A DNA stretch of 64,000 nt from Brienomyrus brachyistius. Its lineage: Eukaryota; Chordata; Actinopteri; Osteoglossiformes; Mormyridae. Positions 32,651-45,891 of this stretch are shown here, in pieces (position 1 is the first letter of the stretch; every line of letters starts with the position of its first letter). The notes beneath the pieces are model-generated. The model did not search any database. It had not been told where the DNA came from and worked only from the letters and a program-made list of their open reading frames with translations. The position numbers and the translations under genes are program-made. The DNA lies in contig NC_064548.1 of the NCBI RefSeq assembly GCF_023856365.1, positions 19,702,461 to 19,766,460 of the forward strand. The letters are read 5' to 3'.

Positions 32651-35604
32651 GGCATCGCCTGTGATGCTCCACCTGCTCAGAGATGGCAAAGGAGTGCTGA
32701 GGTTTCTGCGTACCTCTGTGCCTTAGTGTCACTAAAACATATTTTGTATTCTCTTTAGCAGCCCATCGCTGATTATTGCTCTTTTTTTTAGATTTTATTC
32801 CCAATTTTAATTGTCTCTGGCTTAGTTTCTTTGTCATGAGGCAAAGGAGAGCAGACGTACCTTCCTCTGACTCCCATCACTATCCTGTCTGCCCTCTGGG
32901 AATCGACACTGGGGACCCTTGTTAATGGTGGAGTAAGGTTATGTGTCGAGCTATGCTGATAAACTAGGCTCAGCTGACCCCCCGCCCTCCTCCAAGAGAC
33001 TAAAACTAATTTGCTCCTTCACTAAAAACTTTCTGGACATAACCACAGAATGTGACAGTGTACACTGGAACAGTGGTTGGGGAGGTTACCTTAACCAACG
33101 AACCCGCTCAGAACCTTGTGGGGAGATATTTGCCAAGGATTAAACAAGTAAAATAATTTTTCATCAGATGGGTGGGACTATGGGAAATTTTGACTGTCAG
33201 GGTGACGAACGAACGAACGAACGAACGAACGAACGAACGAACGAACGAACGAACGAACGAACGAACGAACGAACGAACGAACGAACGAACGAACGAACGA
33301 ACGAACGAACGAACGAACGAACGAACGAACGAACGAACGAACGAACGAACGAACGAACGAACGAACGAACGAACGAACGAACGAACGAACGAACGAACGA
33401 ACGAACGAACGAACGAACGAACGAACGAACGAACGAACGAACGAACGCCCGCCCGCCCGCCCGCCCGCCCAGACACACGCCATATCATACACCACAAGCA
33501 ATTTAAAGATGCCATTTACCTTGCATGCATGTCTTGGATTGAGAGGAAACCGTAGTACATATAGGAAGCCCGCATAACACAGGGATAACCTGAAAACTTC
33601 ACACGCACAGCTGAGGTACGATTCAAAATCCCCAGCCCTGGAGGTGTGAACTCACAGCGCCAACCACTGGCCCACTATACCACGTCAAGCTCAGAACATG
33701 ATCTTCTGAATGTGATACGAGCATTTGGCTCTGGTATAAAGGTATAGCTAAGCACTAATGATATAGTGCGAAGTATGTGTTGGTAGCCGGGTGTTAAGAA
33801 CAGGACAGCAGTGTTCAGCAAAAATACATCAAGTGAAGGTGGCAGGAGAAGTCATCTGGTGGGTACAGTGGAAATCCCAGGGTTACTGAGAGGACTGAAA
33901 ATGCACAATTTATTTCATCTTTACCGAGTCAACCATGCTTTTCACTAGGATGCCAAATCCTGAGGTTGTCAGCTTAAATCTGTGTTAATGATGTGTGCAG
34001 TATGGTTTTTTACCAGATATGTAACCATGGCTAGTGCTGAGAAGCACCCAGAAGGGGGAGGCTTTGGAAGAGTGCCAGCCATGACCTTAGCAGGAGTTGT
34101 AGATGCCTACCTGGCAATTCCCTTCCCAGACACTCCAGTATACTCAGTGCACTGTGCCCCCATATTTATCTTGAACATTATCATCACTTAGTCTATGTAC
34201 GCACCATACGCTCATGCTATTTATTTAGCTTATTGGCTTTGTGTATAAACGAACTACAAGCAAGAGGCAAACGCGCACAATTTTATATTTATAATGTTGA
34301 TAGATTTGTAGCAAACGTGTATTTTTATGAGTGAAAGTATTCTGTGTACATGGTATTTGTATATATGAAGCATGGGAGGATCCGATTTCGCCCAGGGTGC
34401 CAACTACGCCTGAGCTGCCACTGATGGGATCCTCAACCATACAGACCACATGAAGCAAACGACTTTTCTCCCACAGATTCTGTAAACCAAAAATTGTGGT
34501 CTTATGAATAAAGCGATTGTGACAGTTGATGTCGGATGTAGGACGTCGTTACAGAACCTGACTGTAGGTGGCACATTTCTCAAAACAATGAAAATCCACA
34601 TTTTGTCTGCTTAACTGTATAACGTGTGTTGTGATTAAGATCCGGCTCATTTCATATTCTGAAAAACTTAATATTATTCGGACTCATCTGATTGTAAGTT
34701 GGGATATTGGGTATTACAAAATGTCAGAAGTTGTTTTTTTCCTCACTCTTAAAGCTTTGTGTGATTCTCACACAAAATTATATGTTTTAGTGATCTGGTG
34801 AACCCCATGAGAGCGTTATTTTATAGAAATAAGCAGTGTTTCTATACTGGCTTTTGTGATTTTTTTTTTTTGTCAGTTTCTGGGTAGAATTTATGGGATG
34901 TTTGGAACATCTTGATATCAATAGTACTTCTATGAAGCACAGAAAAAATTAAAAGGTAAAGAAACTTTATTTAAAAAGGAATTATCTTCCACAAAAGGAA
35001 TAAAACATTATTACGGTGCAGTACTGCTTGAAGTCAGTAATACTGATGTTATTTCAATCACAAAAAATATATATGTACATCAAAGGCTATCAAAACGCCT
35101 GAATTATTTTAAAGGGCAACACATAAAATGTACAGAAATATTTTGAAGTTGAACATCACCTTCCAGTGATAGTTGGTGTAAACTATGGAAAAAAAAAACA
35201 ATTTTACTTGCAAAGTGTGAATTTTCTCTTCCCAGCCAAGAAAAACAAAAACAATAATTGCACATTATGCTCAACAACTTATCCTATATCAGTGTCAGTG
35301 TTTATAATGCATAAACATTTGTGATTCACAGACTACTAAATTAGAAGCTGTTTTTTTTAGCAGCTTGTAGGTTACTGTGCGATAGTTCTGCCGCTGGTAC
35401 CACTGGCTCTGCTGTTACAGCAGCCCTTGTAATGTCTGACTGCACGTTTCTTAGCAGATGTTTCAGCATTTGCAATAAAATGTATGGCTGCTCAGTCTCC
35501 ATACGTGTAGAGGGGCTGTGGACTGTGTGCCTTATGCCTTAAAGAAGTTATCACTCCTGGAAGGGAGGCGGAGCAATTTGCAACAGAATGCACAAAGTTG
35601 TGGG
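32651..35604. other. COQ10B 3' UTR and convergent intergenic region
   Basis: No supported coding sequence. It holds the COQ10B 3' UTR, the long (CGAA)n array and AT-rich unique DNA. The human neighbours HSPD1, HSPE1 and MOB4 are not here. Confidence 0.6.
33206..33470. repeat. (CGAA)60 array followed by (GCCC)6
   Basis: About 241 bp of perfect CGAA units, then a short GCCC array at 33447-33470. Open frames on both strands here (Asn-Glu-Arg-Thr or Ser-Phe-Val-Arg repeats) are artefacts of the 4-bp period. Confidence 0.97.
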
Positions 35605-35769
35605 CAGAGGCGGACATTTCAGGTGCAGAAAGTAAAAATCCAGACCAGGATTTTGTTTCAACCAACCAGTTGAGCATAAAGAGTCACAGTCACTGAGTAC
35701 TCAACTGGTTGGTTGAAATTAAATCCTGGTCTGGATTTTTACTTTCTACACCTGAAATGCCTGCCTCTG
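35605..35769. mobile_element. hAT-type MITE with 8-bp target duplication
   Basis: CAGAGGCGGACATTTCAGGT at the left pairs with the complement of ACCTGAAATGCCTGCCTCTG at the right. The inner arms (AATCCAGACCAGGATTT and CTCAACTGGTTGGTTGAAAT) form a near-complete hairpin. Flanks are GTTGTGGG at 35597-35604 and 35770-35777. It is the longer relative of the nested MITE at 17500. Confidence 0.92.
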
Positions 35770-36276
35770 GTTGTGGGGGACTAGTCCATTCAAAACCAGT
35801 GTGATTAGGATTACGAAAACAATGAGAAGAGACTGAAAAGTAGCAGAGTTTGACGCGCAGACGTTTCAGGGTAACTGACTCCATCGTAACCCCATGTACC
35901 ACATGATCTTTCTGGGCTGGATGTTTGACTTGCATTGGCTTTGCGCGGATGTGTTTCTTTAGTAATCTATGCTTCACGCAGAGTCACGGTGGGGGTGCTG
36001 TGTGCACAGTACGGCTGGGCACACCGCTGACACCAGTACGCCTTGCACGTCTGTCAGCATCTTGTATCACAGTTATTCCACTGCTATGTGAGCATTCCAA
36101 GAAAGTCACATTTAGCAACAGGAATGTATCGGCAGCTATCACCAAGGGTTCTCCAGCAGCGTTATCAAGGAGGAAAATCTCTAAAGACAGTAATATGGCT
36201 TTATGAAATGTCAACGTGTCCACTTGTGTCTAACTTGCCTAATCTGCAGCCAGAAATGAGTGTTAGGACAGGAGAG

Positions 36277-38861
36277 TCACATGCAGGTGACCTCCGCTAC
36301 CCCTTCGTCCGGTTCAAACCCCCCCTCATCCAGCTGGGAGAGGACGCTTGGGTAACCTCCGCCAAAGACTGGGAACACCCCAGTGCCGGCCGGGCAAAAG
36401 GACTGCTCGTTCGGGTCCACAGAGAGGCTCGAGGCCTCCGTCTGGGGAGATCCAGCCTGTGTAAAGAGAGAGACTGACTGTTCTGCTCAGATGATATCAA
36501 CTCCGTCTTAAGTCATCGTCACTCAATGGAAAGTCAGGATGATGACTCCAGCAGTTGCAATGTCTTAGTCAAACCTCTTCGCGGTTATAAAAATCTCTAG
36601 TTCACATCCAGGTCTAAAGGAACAATTAAATTCAATTTTCATAGATACACGTTTGATGCGATATGAAAGTTCCATAGGCAAAGTCATATACTGAGAGAAA
36701 TATTTTTGAATTTGTGGGTTCATTCAGTTGATTACGTTCCAAGCCTACCATTCACAACCAAACCTTAGATTAGATTAGATTTTTAGATTCCCATTCCATG
36801 AGGGCAGGATGATGGATACAGAAAACTGGTATGCAAGTACACATTCGGCATATAAAGCATTGTGTGTGGCAATATCTTCTTATATCACTGCCAATGTGCC
36901 AAAGTACATGCATTTGTACTTTTAAACCAAGAAAATACTGTGCATTTTAACTTTTATACCACAAATGAAGTATGCTATATGCCTATAAATGTTAAAACGC
37001 ATATTTCTTGTCATAACAGTAGAAATGCACTTATTTTATGTGCATTTGCACCATCACGAAAAAATATTGCCACTTTATATGACGAATGCGTACTTGCATA
37101 CCCATTATGTGTAGTGCTGACTCTAGAAGGTAACAGTGCCAGAGACAATATGAGGACCTTGCAATCTCTGAGGTCAAAAAACGGTGAGCCGCATATTTGT
37201 CTGACAGTTATAGATTTGACAGTGAGGCAGGAGTCTCTAGTCTCACCTGGGTCTGATGCTGCATGGATCTGGCTTTGACCGGCCTCTGGAGAAACACTAC
37301 CTGTTTGGTGGCCAGATTCCCATCACTGAAAGAAAAAACAAATGCAGTCAAGGAGAGTCCCTCACAGTCTGGGGTGTCTGCGGAGGGCGAGGGGTGTCAC
37401 CTGTCATGGCGAATGATTGGAGTGGGTAACACACAAGTGAGCAGCCAGCCGAATTCAGCCAGTGTGTGCAGGAGGGGCCCGTAGTCGGTCTTCACGTTGG
37501 CACCCTGAGCAAGACAAGCACAACATAAGCAAGGGGACGTGTGAATGCGTCACGTTACGTTAAACGTTACTGTCACTGCAAAAGCACACAGACAGCAAAA
37601 TTCATTTTGGCGCTGTCGGAATACTGCTAAATAAAGGCTAGAACCAGCTGTACATGGTGCAGCAAACAATTAGTGAATGTACATCTACACAGCGGTATAT
37701 GTAGTGCAGATTAAATAATATGTATAAACAGCTCTGGAAAAGATTGAGACCACAGTGCATTTTTTTGTTTCACTCGTTTCTCGGTTTATGAGTGTACTTC
37801 TGTGAATAATATATATTTTTCTGCAAACTGCAGTCTGGCTCTTCCCTGCTTCTCGTTAATGAAGGGCTTCTTCCTTATTTTATGGGCCTTCAGTCCTGCT
37901 TCTAGGGGTCTGCTATGAACTGTCCTAGCAGTGCACTTAATGTTTCCCATTCCTTTGGAAGGTGACTTGATGTCATCCTACAATTCATGAGAAACTGCTG
38001 GATAAGTTAACGGTCGTCTCTGGCATTAGGATGTCGCTTCTGCCCTCTTCCTGGCTGGTTTCTGGTCATTGCCAGTGACTCCTGCTTCACCTTATTCTTT
38101 GTGTACTGCCGTCTTAGAAACACTGAGTCTGGAAGCAGCCTGCCTCACAGTGTAGCCTTCTGCCAGCAGAAAAAAAAAGAAATATACAGAGAAGTCTCCA
38201 ATTTTTCCAGAGCTGTATTTAATGTCCAGAAAGGCTTCTTGGGTGCGTGTCGTTTTTGCATGACTGCACTGAAAAAAAGTCTTGAAAGTGCTACGTAAAT
38301 AATCACTAATTTGCAAAATCTAGATAGACACCAGACCTCTTGAAGGATGCAGGACAAAAGGCACAAGCGTGTACAATGCACATCTTGTACCTTTTTCTGT
38401 GCATCATTTACCTCAATGACAGTCCACTGCTCCACAACAATGGTGTCGTTGGCTGGTGGGCTGCAACTCCGTTCCTCGTACACAAACAGGCCCTCCAGAG
38501 ACCTGGGGACAGGCTCTCCTATAGTAGAAGAAGATTATCAGGCAGGAGTAACGCCCTCAGAGATATATTCACTGGTTAAATGTAGAGCTGTGTCAAAATA
38601 TTTGCAGATTTGAATGCAACAGAGAACTGCCGTTTCAACCCTGATATTAAGGACTGGCCTTAAATACCCGGTCTTACATATGGCAGGAAAATTTTGGGAA
38701 AAAAGTGTTAATCACAAAAAAAGAAAATCTGTGGCATGAACATCCCTGAAATCATGTCTTTGGACTGCAGAAATAAATACCCTAGAGGAAACCTACACTA
38801 CTACAAAGCAGGTTTAGAGTAAATGGAAAAGAACTGTATATCCAAAACAATATTCATTGTT

Positions 38862-38894
<33 letters not shown>

Positions 38895-39770
38895 TCATAC
38901 TCTCCCGCCACAGATTTTACCAAAGATTATACAAAATGTAACCAAAACACCTGGAAGATAAAGAATCTGTGACTGGTAACCAAGAACATGTATTGACAAT
39001 CAGAGCAGTACCTTTGGGAATATCCCAGTAAACAAAAGAATCCACCAATGACCAGCCCTTGCGGTAGTACGCAGCAGTCAGCTCCAGCCAATCAGCCTCT
39101 AAGGCACTGATGACTTGGCCCTTCCGTGACACTCGCATGGACAGCGCACCCTGGTGGTAGTTGCAGGCCAGGGCATCCAGAGGGGCGCAGCCTGGCGCCC
39201 AGGAGTGAAAAAACACCAGCAGCTGGAGGTCTGTGTGAAGAAGCCTTTCATGTCAGCCTTGGACTGGAATGACACACCATTCTGGTTCTGGTTGATCAAT
39301 AGAGGCAACTAGTATCTGTGAGATTTACATAAATCCTCATTCATTTGTCCCACTTCGGGGTCTCACCAGGACTGTACACTGACTCCTCCTGGTCCCTGAC
39401 TTGAGGTGGAGTGCAGGGCGGGGTCCTCGGGGGGGACCGGCAGCTCCGCCTTGGGCTGGGCATCCTACCATTGCTCCTGAGGATGTCGGATCTGACGTGT
39501 TGGAGCACGGAGCCCACAAACCTCACGCCCCCCTGGGCTCTGCTATTCACCTGCAAAAGGGGTGGCTTGTCAGTCGTTCAGTAAGCAAGTAAAATACTGT
39601 ATGACGGTCCAGAGCAGCGCTGGGCCAAAGCCCAGTTCGCAGGATGAATATGGCACAGGGAGCAATTTTTTGCACAATAATTAATATAAAAAACTTATGT
39701 TCAAGTCCCCTGAAAAATCATGAATATAACAGCTATGTCCATACAAACACGATGAGCCTCAAAACAAAAA

Positions 39771-39809
<39 letters not shown>

Positions 39810-42800
39810 TTACAGCAAGTCTCCTGTTGCTACTTTCACCGACCGTGAAAATAATCATGAGAAAACGGTGCTTGCTGACATGGTGACGCTCAGATTCAAT
39901 TAAGTAATGAATGACGAATTAAATAATTTGATAAATGGACAGTTAATTGATTGCTTAATAATTCGATTACTTAAAGTAATTGCGCAAGTCTGGTTTAGAT
40001 AGGGGGGGGGTGGCGGCATGGTGGTGCAGTGGTTAGCACTGTTGCCTCACACCTCTGGGACCCGGGTTCGAGTCTCCGCCTGGGTCACATGTGTGTGGAT
40101 TTTGCATGTTCTCCCCATGTCGTCGGGGGGTTTCCTCCGGGTTCTCCGGTTTCCCCCCACAGTCCAAAAACATGCTGAGGCTAACTGGACTAGTGAAACT
40201 GCCCGTAGGAGTGCATGTGTGAGTGAATGGTGCGTGATGATAAAAACGACAAAAGGACATATATATATATATATTTTTAGTGTATTCAGAAAATCATCTC
40301 GTGACCCCTCCCAATTATTTGCCGACACTCCCGGGGCACCGGACGGCACGGGATTAAAGGAGAGACTCCATGGGGTGCGAACGCGCCAGTGGATGGGACA
40401 GACCTGTCAGCTGACAGCTACCTACCCTGTCAATGAGCGCTCGCACCGTGTCCTCAGTCAGGGAGTCTCCAGGGAGGGGCCACATCTCCACTTTCAGCAC
40501 AGGGACACTCCGATCCAGGGCCACCGTCTGCCTGCTGAGGTAGACAGATCCTGCTCTATTACTGTACCTCCGGATCTACCTCTTACACTGTGAACCAGGC
40601 GGCCCGTCATGGCTAAATTCGGTAATGAACTGCTAACAATAACCTTTACCGAGCGAGCGGGGGGGTGCATTCTTTAAGCATATGGAGAAAATCGTCCCCA
40701 TTTATTTACCGAGCCACAGTTTGAGGACCACTGATTTAGATTAGAAACATTTTGGAGTCCTCGTATGTAAAAGGAGACACTCAAACACAGTGCAGCACAT
40801 TGGTCAATATCGCTACATGGTTTCTCCTGCTTCTCACTGGCCAGGATCTATTTCTCCTCCTCCGGACAGACTGGGGCCCAGTCAAACCAAAGTCGTCCCA
40901 ATATCAATCACCAATAGACACAGGAAGACATACAGGAGGGTGCAGGGAAGCCACATGGGCACCAGCTTACGGTATGGTGAGCAGGTAGTAGTAAAAGATT
41001 CACGACTGAACAATGCATATAAAAAAAACACAGGAGAAACATGGACTTAAATGCAACAGTCTGATCATTTTTAGAAATTATTACCGCAGGTTTTAAGCAA
41101 GCATGTTCAAGTTGGGGAAACCTTAAATGCAATGTCTTGTATTAAACCCAATACATACATGCCGAGTCTGTTAATGGCTTATATCTGAAACACTGACTTT
41201 TCATCAATGTGCTGACATCCCTTAACTTCAGAGACCATCACGGCTAAGAAAGGCTACATGCATGCATAAGAATGTGATTGTTTCGTATCAAATTATATTG
41301 AACGGGTGTGGTTTTACAATATCCAGTGCCAGGCCAGTAAAGAGGTTAACGAAGACAGACCGGTACCTGGACCGCGGACGGGCCATCACGGCCCGATACA
41401 GCAGGCTGCAGGGCAGGGTGCGACTCCGGCCCACAGACAGGATGATGGGGTGCAGGGCGGCCAGCATGTAGCCCTGGGTGTAGTAGGGCAACAGGGCCTG
41501 GGGCAGCTCAAAGAGGGAGGTCAGGCCCTGTACTGTGGGTCGGCTGCCTGGGCGGCGGGATAAACAAGAAACGTTACAAACTGCCTTTATTCTCCTTCAT
41601 GACAGACACAGCGCATTCACACAGACACTCAGACTGCACTGTATCAATTCATTATTAAGGTTTTATATGCAGTACGGCGCAAAAGCCTTAGGCAGTCGAA
41701 GGAAACGTTTAAAGCTATTTACCCGAGTAGTGAGTAGGGAGGGTATGTGTGCGGAGAAGAAAAAACACAATTTAACATTAGAACAGAGGAAAACGAAGAG
41801 TTACATGAACACCTAACCCTCTCCTCAGGGGGACCTCAGCCAGTCCAGGTATTTTATAATTAATTAATTTAATTTCTTTAAAAAAAAAAAAAAAAGTCAG
41901 TGGGGAATTGATTGATATGATCTGAGGTGGGCTAGTGGTCGAGTGAAAAGATGCATGAGTGTGTTGGGTGGTTGCTGCAAATACTGGGGTGACTTGGGAA
42001 CGTTTTTGAAATGGCTGAGCTGACGCACTTTCACAGGCATAACATCGTAGTTATACACCAACACCAAGATCATTTTAACACCAGTTTCTTAGATTAACTA
42101 AATAATGTATGTAATGTAATTTTATAATTAATCACTGGGACACCCCTGGTTAGTTAAAAGATGTATGGATGGATGGATGGATCTCAGCAAGTTAGGACTC
42201 CCATGGTCAGAAAACTGATGCCCTCATCCCTAATTGCCCCAGGGGTGTGGGGCACGGGTTGACCCTGTGCTCTGACTCCAAAACTTGCTCTCAAATACGC
42301 ATGGGTCTGTGTGTCTCATGGAGACTAGGATAGGACAGGCCAAAGAAATTTCCCCACGGGGATTAAATACGAATCACTTTCTCATTTGGGTTAAGACAGA
42401 TTTAAGTCTAGTTTCAAAGACTAATTGTCACTCTACCTCCGGAGGCACGGTGCAGAGCTTCTACTCTGCACTATACCTACATAATCATTTGCCAAATGCC
42501 ACATAGCTAGAAGCATATAATGGGGATTAATATCTCATGTCATACAACAGAAAAAAAGTTTCATTATCCAGCAACACAATTAACACAAATCAACAAAGAC
42601 TCTCACATCTGCTGCCCTTATTGTTTATCTGAGCTGTGTTGGGCCTGGCCTCGCTTGTTAGAAGCCTGGTATGCTGGTTATTGTTTACAAGCTGCTCTTG
42701 ACGTCTTTACCAAAGCAATTATTCAAACAGTAAATCAGCATGGTCTCTCACCCAGAGCCTAGTTAAAACAATCTGCTGAACATACACGTCCAGAGGGTTG

Positions 42801-45800
42801 TGCGGCTGTATGGAATATGGGTGTTATTTCACATATACTGTATTTTATATGTACGGAATATGGGTGTTATTTCACATATACTGTATATTATATGCTACAG
42901 ATGAAAGATCCAAAGTGTCAGTCTTGGACCAGCAATACAAAGAGATAAGTAGCAGCTTTGGCAGAATCTAGATTTGGCGAGCGGTCGATTCTGTCAGGGA
43001 CTTCTTCACCTCACAAATCCCAAACACTCCCCCCCAACACACATACACACTTTCTTACCCTACAATACGCAACTGTTTTAATGGACTGGGGTTCACACTG
43101 AAGTTCTGGCCGGCAGCCAGTCAGCTCAGATAACCATATGTACTCACACATTCCTGCATATAAATATCCTTAAATCGCTTCAGTGCACTGCAAACTTCTG
43201 AAAGCAATATATTCTGCATTAGCGGCAACGAGAGAAGAAAAATAGATAGTCTGTGAACCAAAATTTGCAGTTGCTCCATTTATTTTTCTTATTATCAGTC
43301 ACTGAATGACAGCAGGAACAATTCAGGAAACCTGTCCAGACTACCTAACACTCCATGCAGACACTCATATATGATTTTATAAGGGTTACTGATTCTAGTG
43401 GTGAAGTTTATTTAAACACATACCAGAATGCACAAAGGCTGATTTGAATACTGTATTAAACAGCACTGCTGAAGAAAAATGAAAGGCCGAAACATGATGA
43501 TGATGACGATGACAGTCACAGACACAGACAGACACACCACGTCCTGCCTGCGTGCGATTAACCCGTAACCCTGAATGCAGCGTCGCACCTGGTCTGACGG
43601 GAAGCTCATGAGCCCCTGGAGAGTTTCCCGCCCCCCCCGTCCCCCCCCCCCCGTCCCCCCCGTCAGCCTCCTATGTGACACAAATCGTGAGAAGCCGGTG
43701 CTTTTGTCCCCGTGCTTCTCCCCACTTTCAGCTGGCAAACACCCACCGACATTCACCAATCAGTAAACCCCACAATCCCACACTTCTAGCAAACTGCACA
43801 CTGAACTCTCTGTTCCCCGAGAGAAAATAAAAAAAGAAAGAAGATGAAGGCGGGATAAAGGAGGAGAGAGGAGAGGAAATGAAGGACAGGGAAGGCAGGG
43901 GCGAGAAAAACGCAGGAGTGAGATGCTGAATTCCAAAACAGACGGGAAAGACAACCGAATGTGGAAAGGTTATAAAGGAGATGAACACCCATCTTGATGA
44001 GATTTGACAGTAGTTGTCTAAAGACATCAAACCAGCCAAGCTGATCTCAGCTCATATCCACCTGAATAAAATTTAACTGGATTACATCTGCAGCATTAAA
44101 GTTGTTTTTCCATCCACAGAGAAAATGTATCCAGGATATAACAACATGGACGTTTCCTATTGGAAAACTCACATATTGGCAGATGCATTGCTTTGTCACA
44201 GCTTATCTTTGCAATAGTTAAGTTCAAAATGTTATATAAAAAATAGATCAACTAAATGAACAAGTGACAAGTAACGAGGTGATTTTTTTTTTACCCAATA
44301 ATGATTTTGCTGGTGAAAGAATTCACTTGAATCGCTGTGTGTGGAGGAAGCTGGTTCTGTGCGCCTTCTTAAATTATACATCCGGTTTAACATGATTATT
44401 AGGGGAACGTTTAATGTCAGCAATGTAGAAATGCCTTCTGCCCACTGTGCTAATAATAGGTACAGGCGTCTGAATCCCTCAAGAAGGGCATTTGGATACT
44501 TATGAATACTCTGTAGAAGGTAAATGATATCCAGACAGAGAGGGAGACGGACATAGAGAGAGAGAGAGACAGACAGTCAGACAGAGTGATAGATAAAGAT
44601 AGAGAGAGAGACAGACAGAGAGAGGGAGAGAGACAGACGGCACCAAATGAGCCACTTACATTTTTTTTGCCTAAATAAAAAACATGACAGCCGGGGGGGG
44701 GGGGGGGGGGGGGGTACGATGTACTGATAAGCTACTGAATAGCCAACGTTATAACTTGTCAACCGTATAAAACCGTCCAAGATAAATAAATAAATTTAGC
44801 ACAAGCATTAAAGATTTTGTTAGATGTGTAGGAGGAGTTAAATACAGCAATGTTTTAAAAAACTGCGATGGAAACATGGGCTGTAAGGCTAAACCTGGAA
44901 AGCCGCACGATGAATCTTTCTGTTACCTCGCTATGCGCGGAACCTACGGCTGCGTACCCGACAACGGCATTATCGCCGCTCAATCACCGTCAGTCACCGG
45001 CACTATAGGTTACTTCTCTGTTATCGTCCGTTACCGAATATCGTCAAACTGCACAAGCCTACGTAATCACAGGTATGTGCATGTGCTTTATTTCTTGCAA
45101 ACACCCTCTACACATCTCCTAATGTGAGCAAATACACCGCCACTGCCATCACCACAAACACACAGAAGGCAGTAGAACTTTTCAACCAAGTACTGGAAAG
45201 AAGAATCAGCGAGTGTCTATTGTGATGTGCTTCCCAAGTCCACATCATTACCTCTCCCTCTCTCTGCTTAATTAATACTATTGTGTTTGGGCAGCAGCAG
45301 AAATAGTATATGTAAATAAGATCGTATACTTTAATAATAAGCATTTGTGCTTCAGTATTCATACAACTAGAATAAACTCAGATACTAAGGCTGAGGTTGC
45401 CAACTTTAGTCAGCTGGCTGGCATGAGATTTTCAATTCGAGACAATTCTGCACACGCAACTACATGTATATAACAATTATTACCTTGTAAGTATTCCGTA
45501 AGGTTTGCAAAATACCCCAGCGCTTCTGATGTAGCTAATTTTAGTTTTATTATGGAACAATATGGATTTGCTGTAAGGTTTCTTGCGTGAGCGTTTCACT
45601 CTGAAAGCGTGAGTGTCACGCCCGATGCGTGAGAGCTGGCAACCCTGTTAAGATGTAGTTTACATTCTTTGAATGAAACAGCTTGATTGTGAAGATAGGT
45701 GCGCCTCCGTTCACATTTCATGCCCCGGTCATACCCGGCTTTCTCTTCTCACCTTCCAGGCTGAAATCCAGCAGCACGAACTCGTACGCCGTGTCGGTCT

Positions 45801-45891
45801 TGGTCTCCACCTGCGCTCTCTTCAGGCTCGAGTAGATCTTCCCGGGGCTGCTGTCCTCCGGGTCCTCCAGCTTCCTCAGCCCGCACCCCAT
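36277..45891 (-). CDS. rftn2: RFTN2, raftlin-2, complete
   Basis: A lipid-raft-associated protein linked to TLR-ligand uptake and raft organisation. The start MGCGLRKLED carries an N-myristoylation Gly2 and a palmitoylatable Cys3, which anchor the family at the inner plasma membrane. Exons in transcript order: 45753-45891, 41367-41547, 40426-40534, 39367-39550, 39012-39230, 38412-38518, 37401-37504, 37247-37325, 36277-36456. All borders are GT-AG, the phases are consistent and the total is 1302 bp (433 aa). Landmarks are SLKRAQVETKTDTAYEFVLL, YYTQGYMLAALHPIILSVGR, EADWLELTAAYYRKGWSLVD, DTIVVEQWTVIE, GPLLHTLAEFGWLLTCVLPT and the terminus AEVTCM-stop. These fit RFTN2 better than RFTN1. Human RFTN2 is 501 aa from memory; the difference is mainly in the variable middle region. 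Divergent with PLCL1 and convergent with COQ10B, as in human. Confidence 0.94.
37731..38195 (-). pseudogene. Tc1-like transposon fragment (transposase N-terminal part)
   Basis: The end ACAGCTCTGGAAAAGATTGA, then GACCACAGTGC, matches a fish Tc1 family terminus. On the minus strand a helix-turn-helix piece reads LAEGYTVRQAASRLSVSKTA, followed by QKRHPNARDD-like sequence broken by stops. The DDE catalytic half is deleted. It is in an RFTN2 intron. Confidence 0.75.
39774..39808. repeat. (AC)n microsatellite
   Basis: An uninterrupted AC tract in an RFTN2 intron. Confidence 0.95.
40011..40243 (+). mobile_element. tRNA-derived SINE, intact head, truncated 3' end
   Basis: The head shows an A-box-like TGGTGCAGTGGTTAGCACTG and a B-box GGGTTCGAGTCTCC, 30-40 bp apart. 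The body matches the copies at 11136 and 53428. It ends at GTGAGTGAATGGTGCGTGAT, before the (TGGA)n tail. It is in RFTN2 intron 3. Confidence 0.85.
42285..42375 (+). mobile_element. LINE/SINE 3' tail remnant
   Basis: AAATTTCCCCACGGGGATTA, then AATACG, resembles the GGGAAATT...GGGATCAATAAAGTA tail of fish retroelements. It is short and diverged, in RFTN2 intron 1. Confidence 0.4.
42823..42897. repeat. Two-copy tandem duplication
   Basis: GGAATATGGGTGTTATTTCA, then CATATACTGTAT, occurs twice in direct order at 42811 and 42855, with small differences at the end of each unit. Confidence 0.75.
43621..43672. repeat. C-rich low-complexity block
   Basis: Alternating runs of C broken by GT or CGT. 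Confidence 0.9.
44537..44635. repeat. (GA)n/(GACA)n low-complexity tract
   Basis: A purine-rich imperfect array of AGAG and ACAG units. Confidence 0.9.
44693..44714. repeat. Poly-G tract (22 G)
   Basis: Uninterrupted run of G in RFTN2 intron 1. Confidence 0.95.

Noticed and set aside
33108..33555. Overlapping open frames of 93-135 codons on both strands
   Set aside because: They are translations of the (CGAA)n array, which has no stop in any frame; they are not genes.
40020..40090. Possible tRNA gene (A-box and B-box present)
   Set aside because: The boxes belong to the head of a dispersed SINE with several copies in the window, and no cloverleaf closes.
41541..41547. RFTN2 exon 2 starting at the nearer CAG (41543)
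   Set aside because: That acceptor gives a stop codon in phase with exon 1; the acceptor four bases upstream keeps the frame and the conserved length.
43621..43672. CRISPR-like regular spacing of C runs
   Set aside because: Low-complexity sequence only; no direct repeats with unique spacers occur anywhere in the window.
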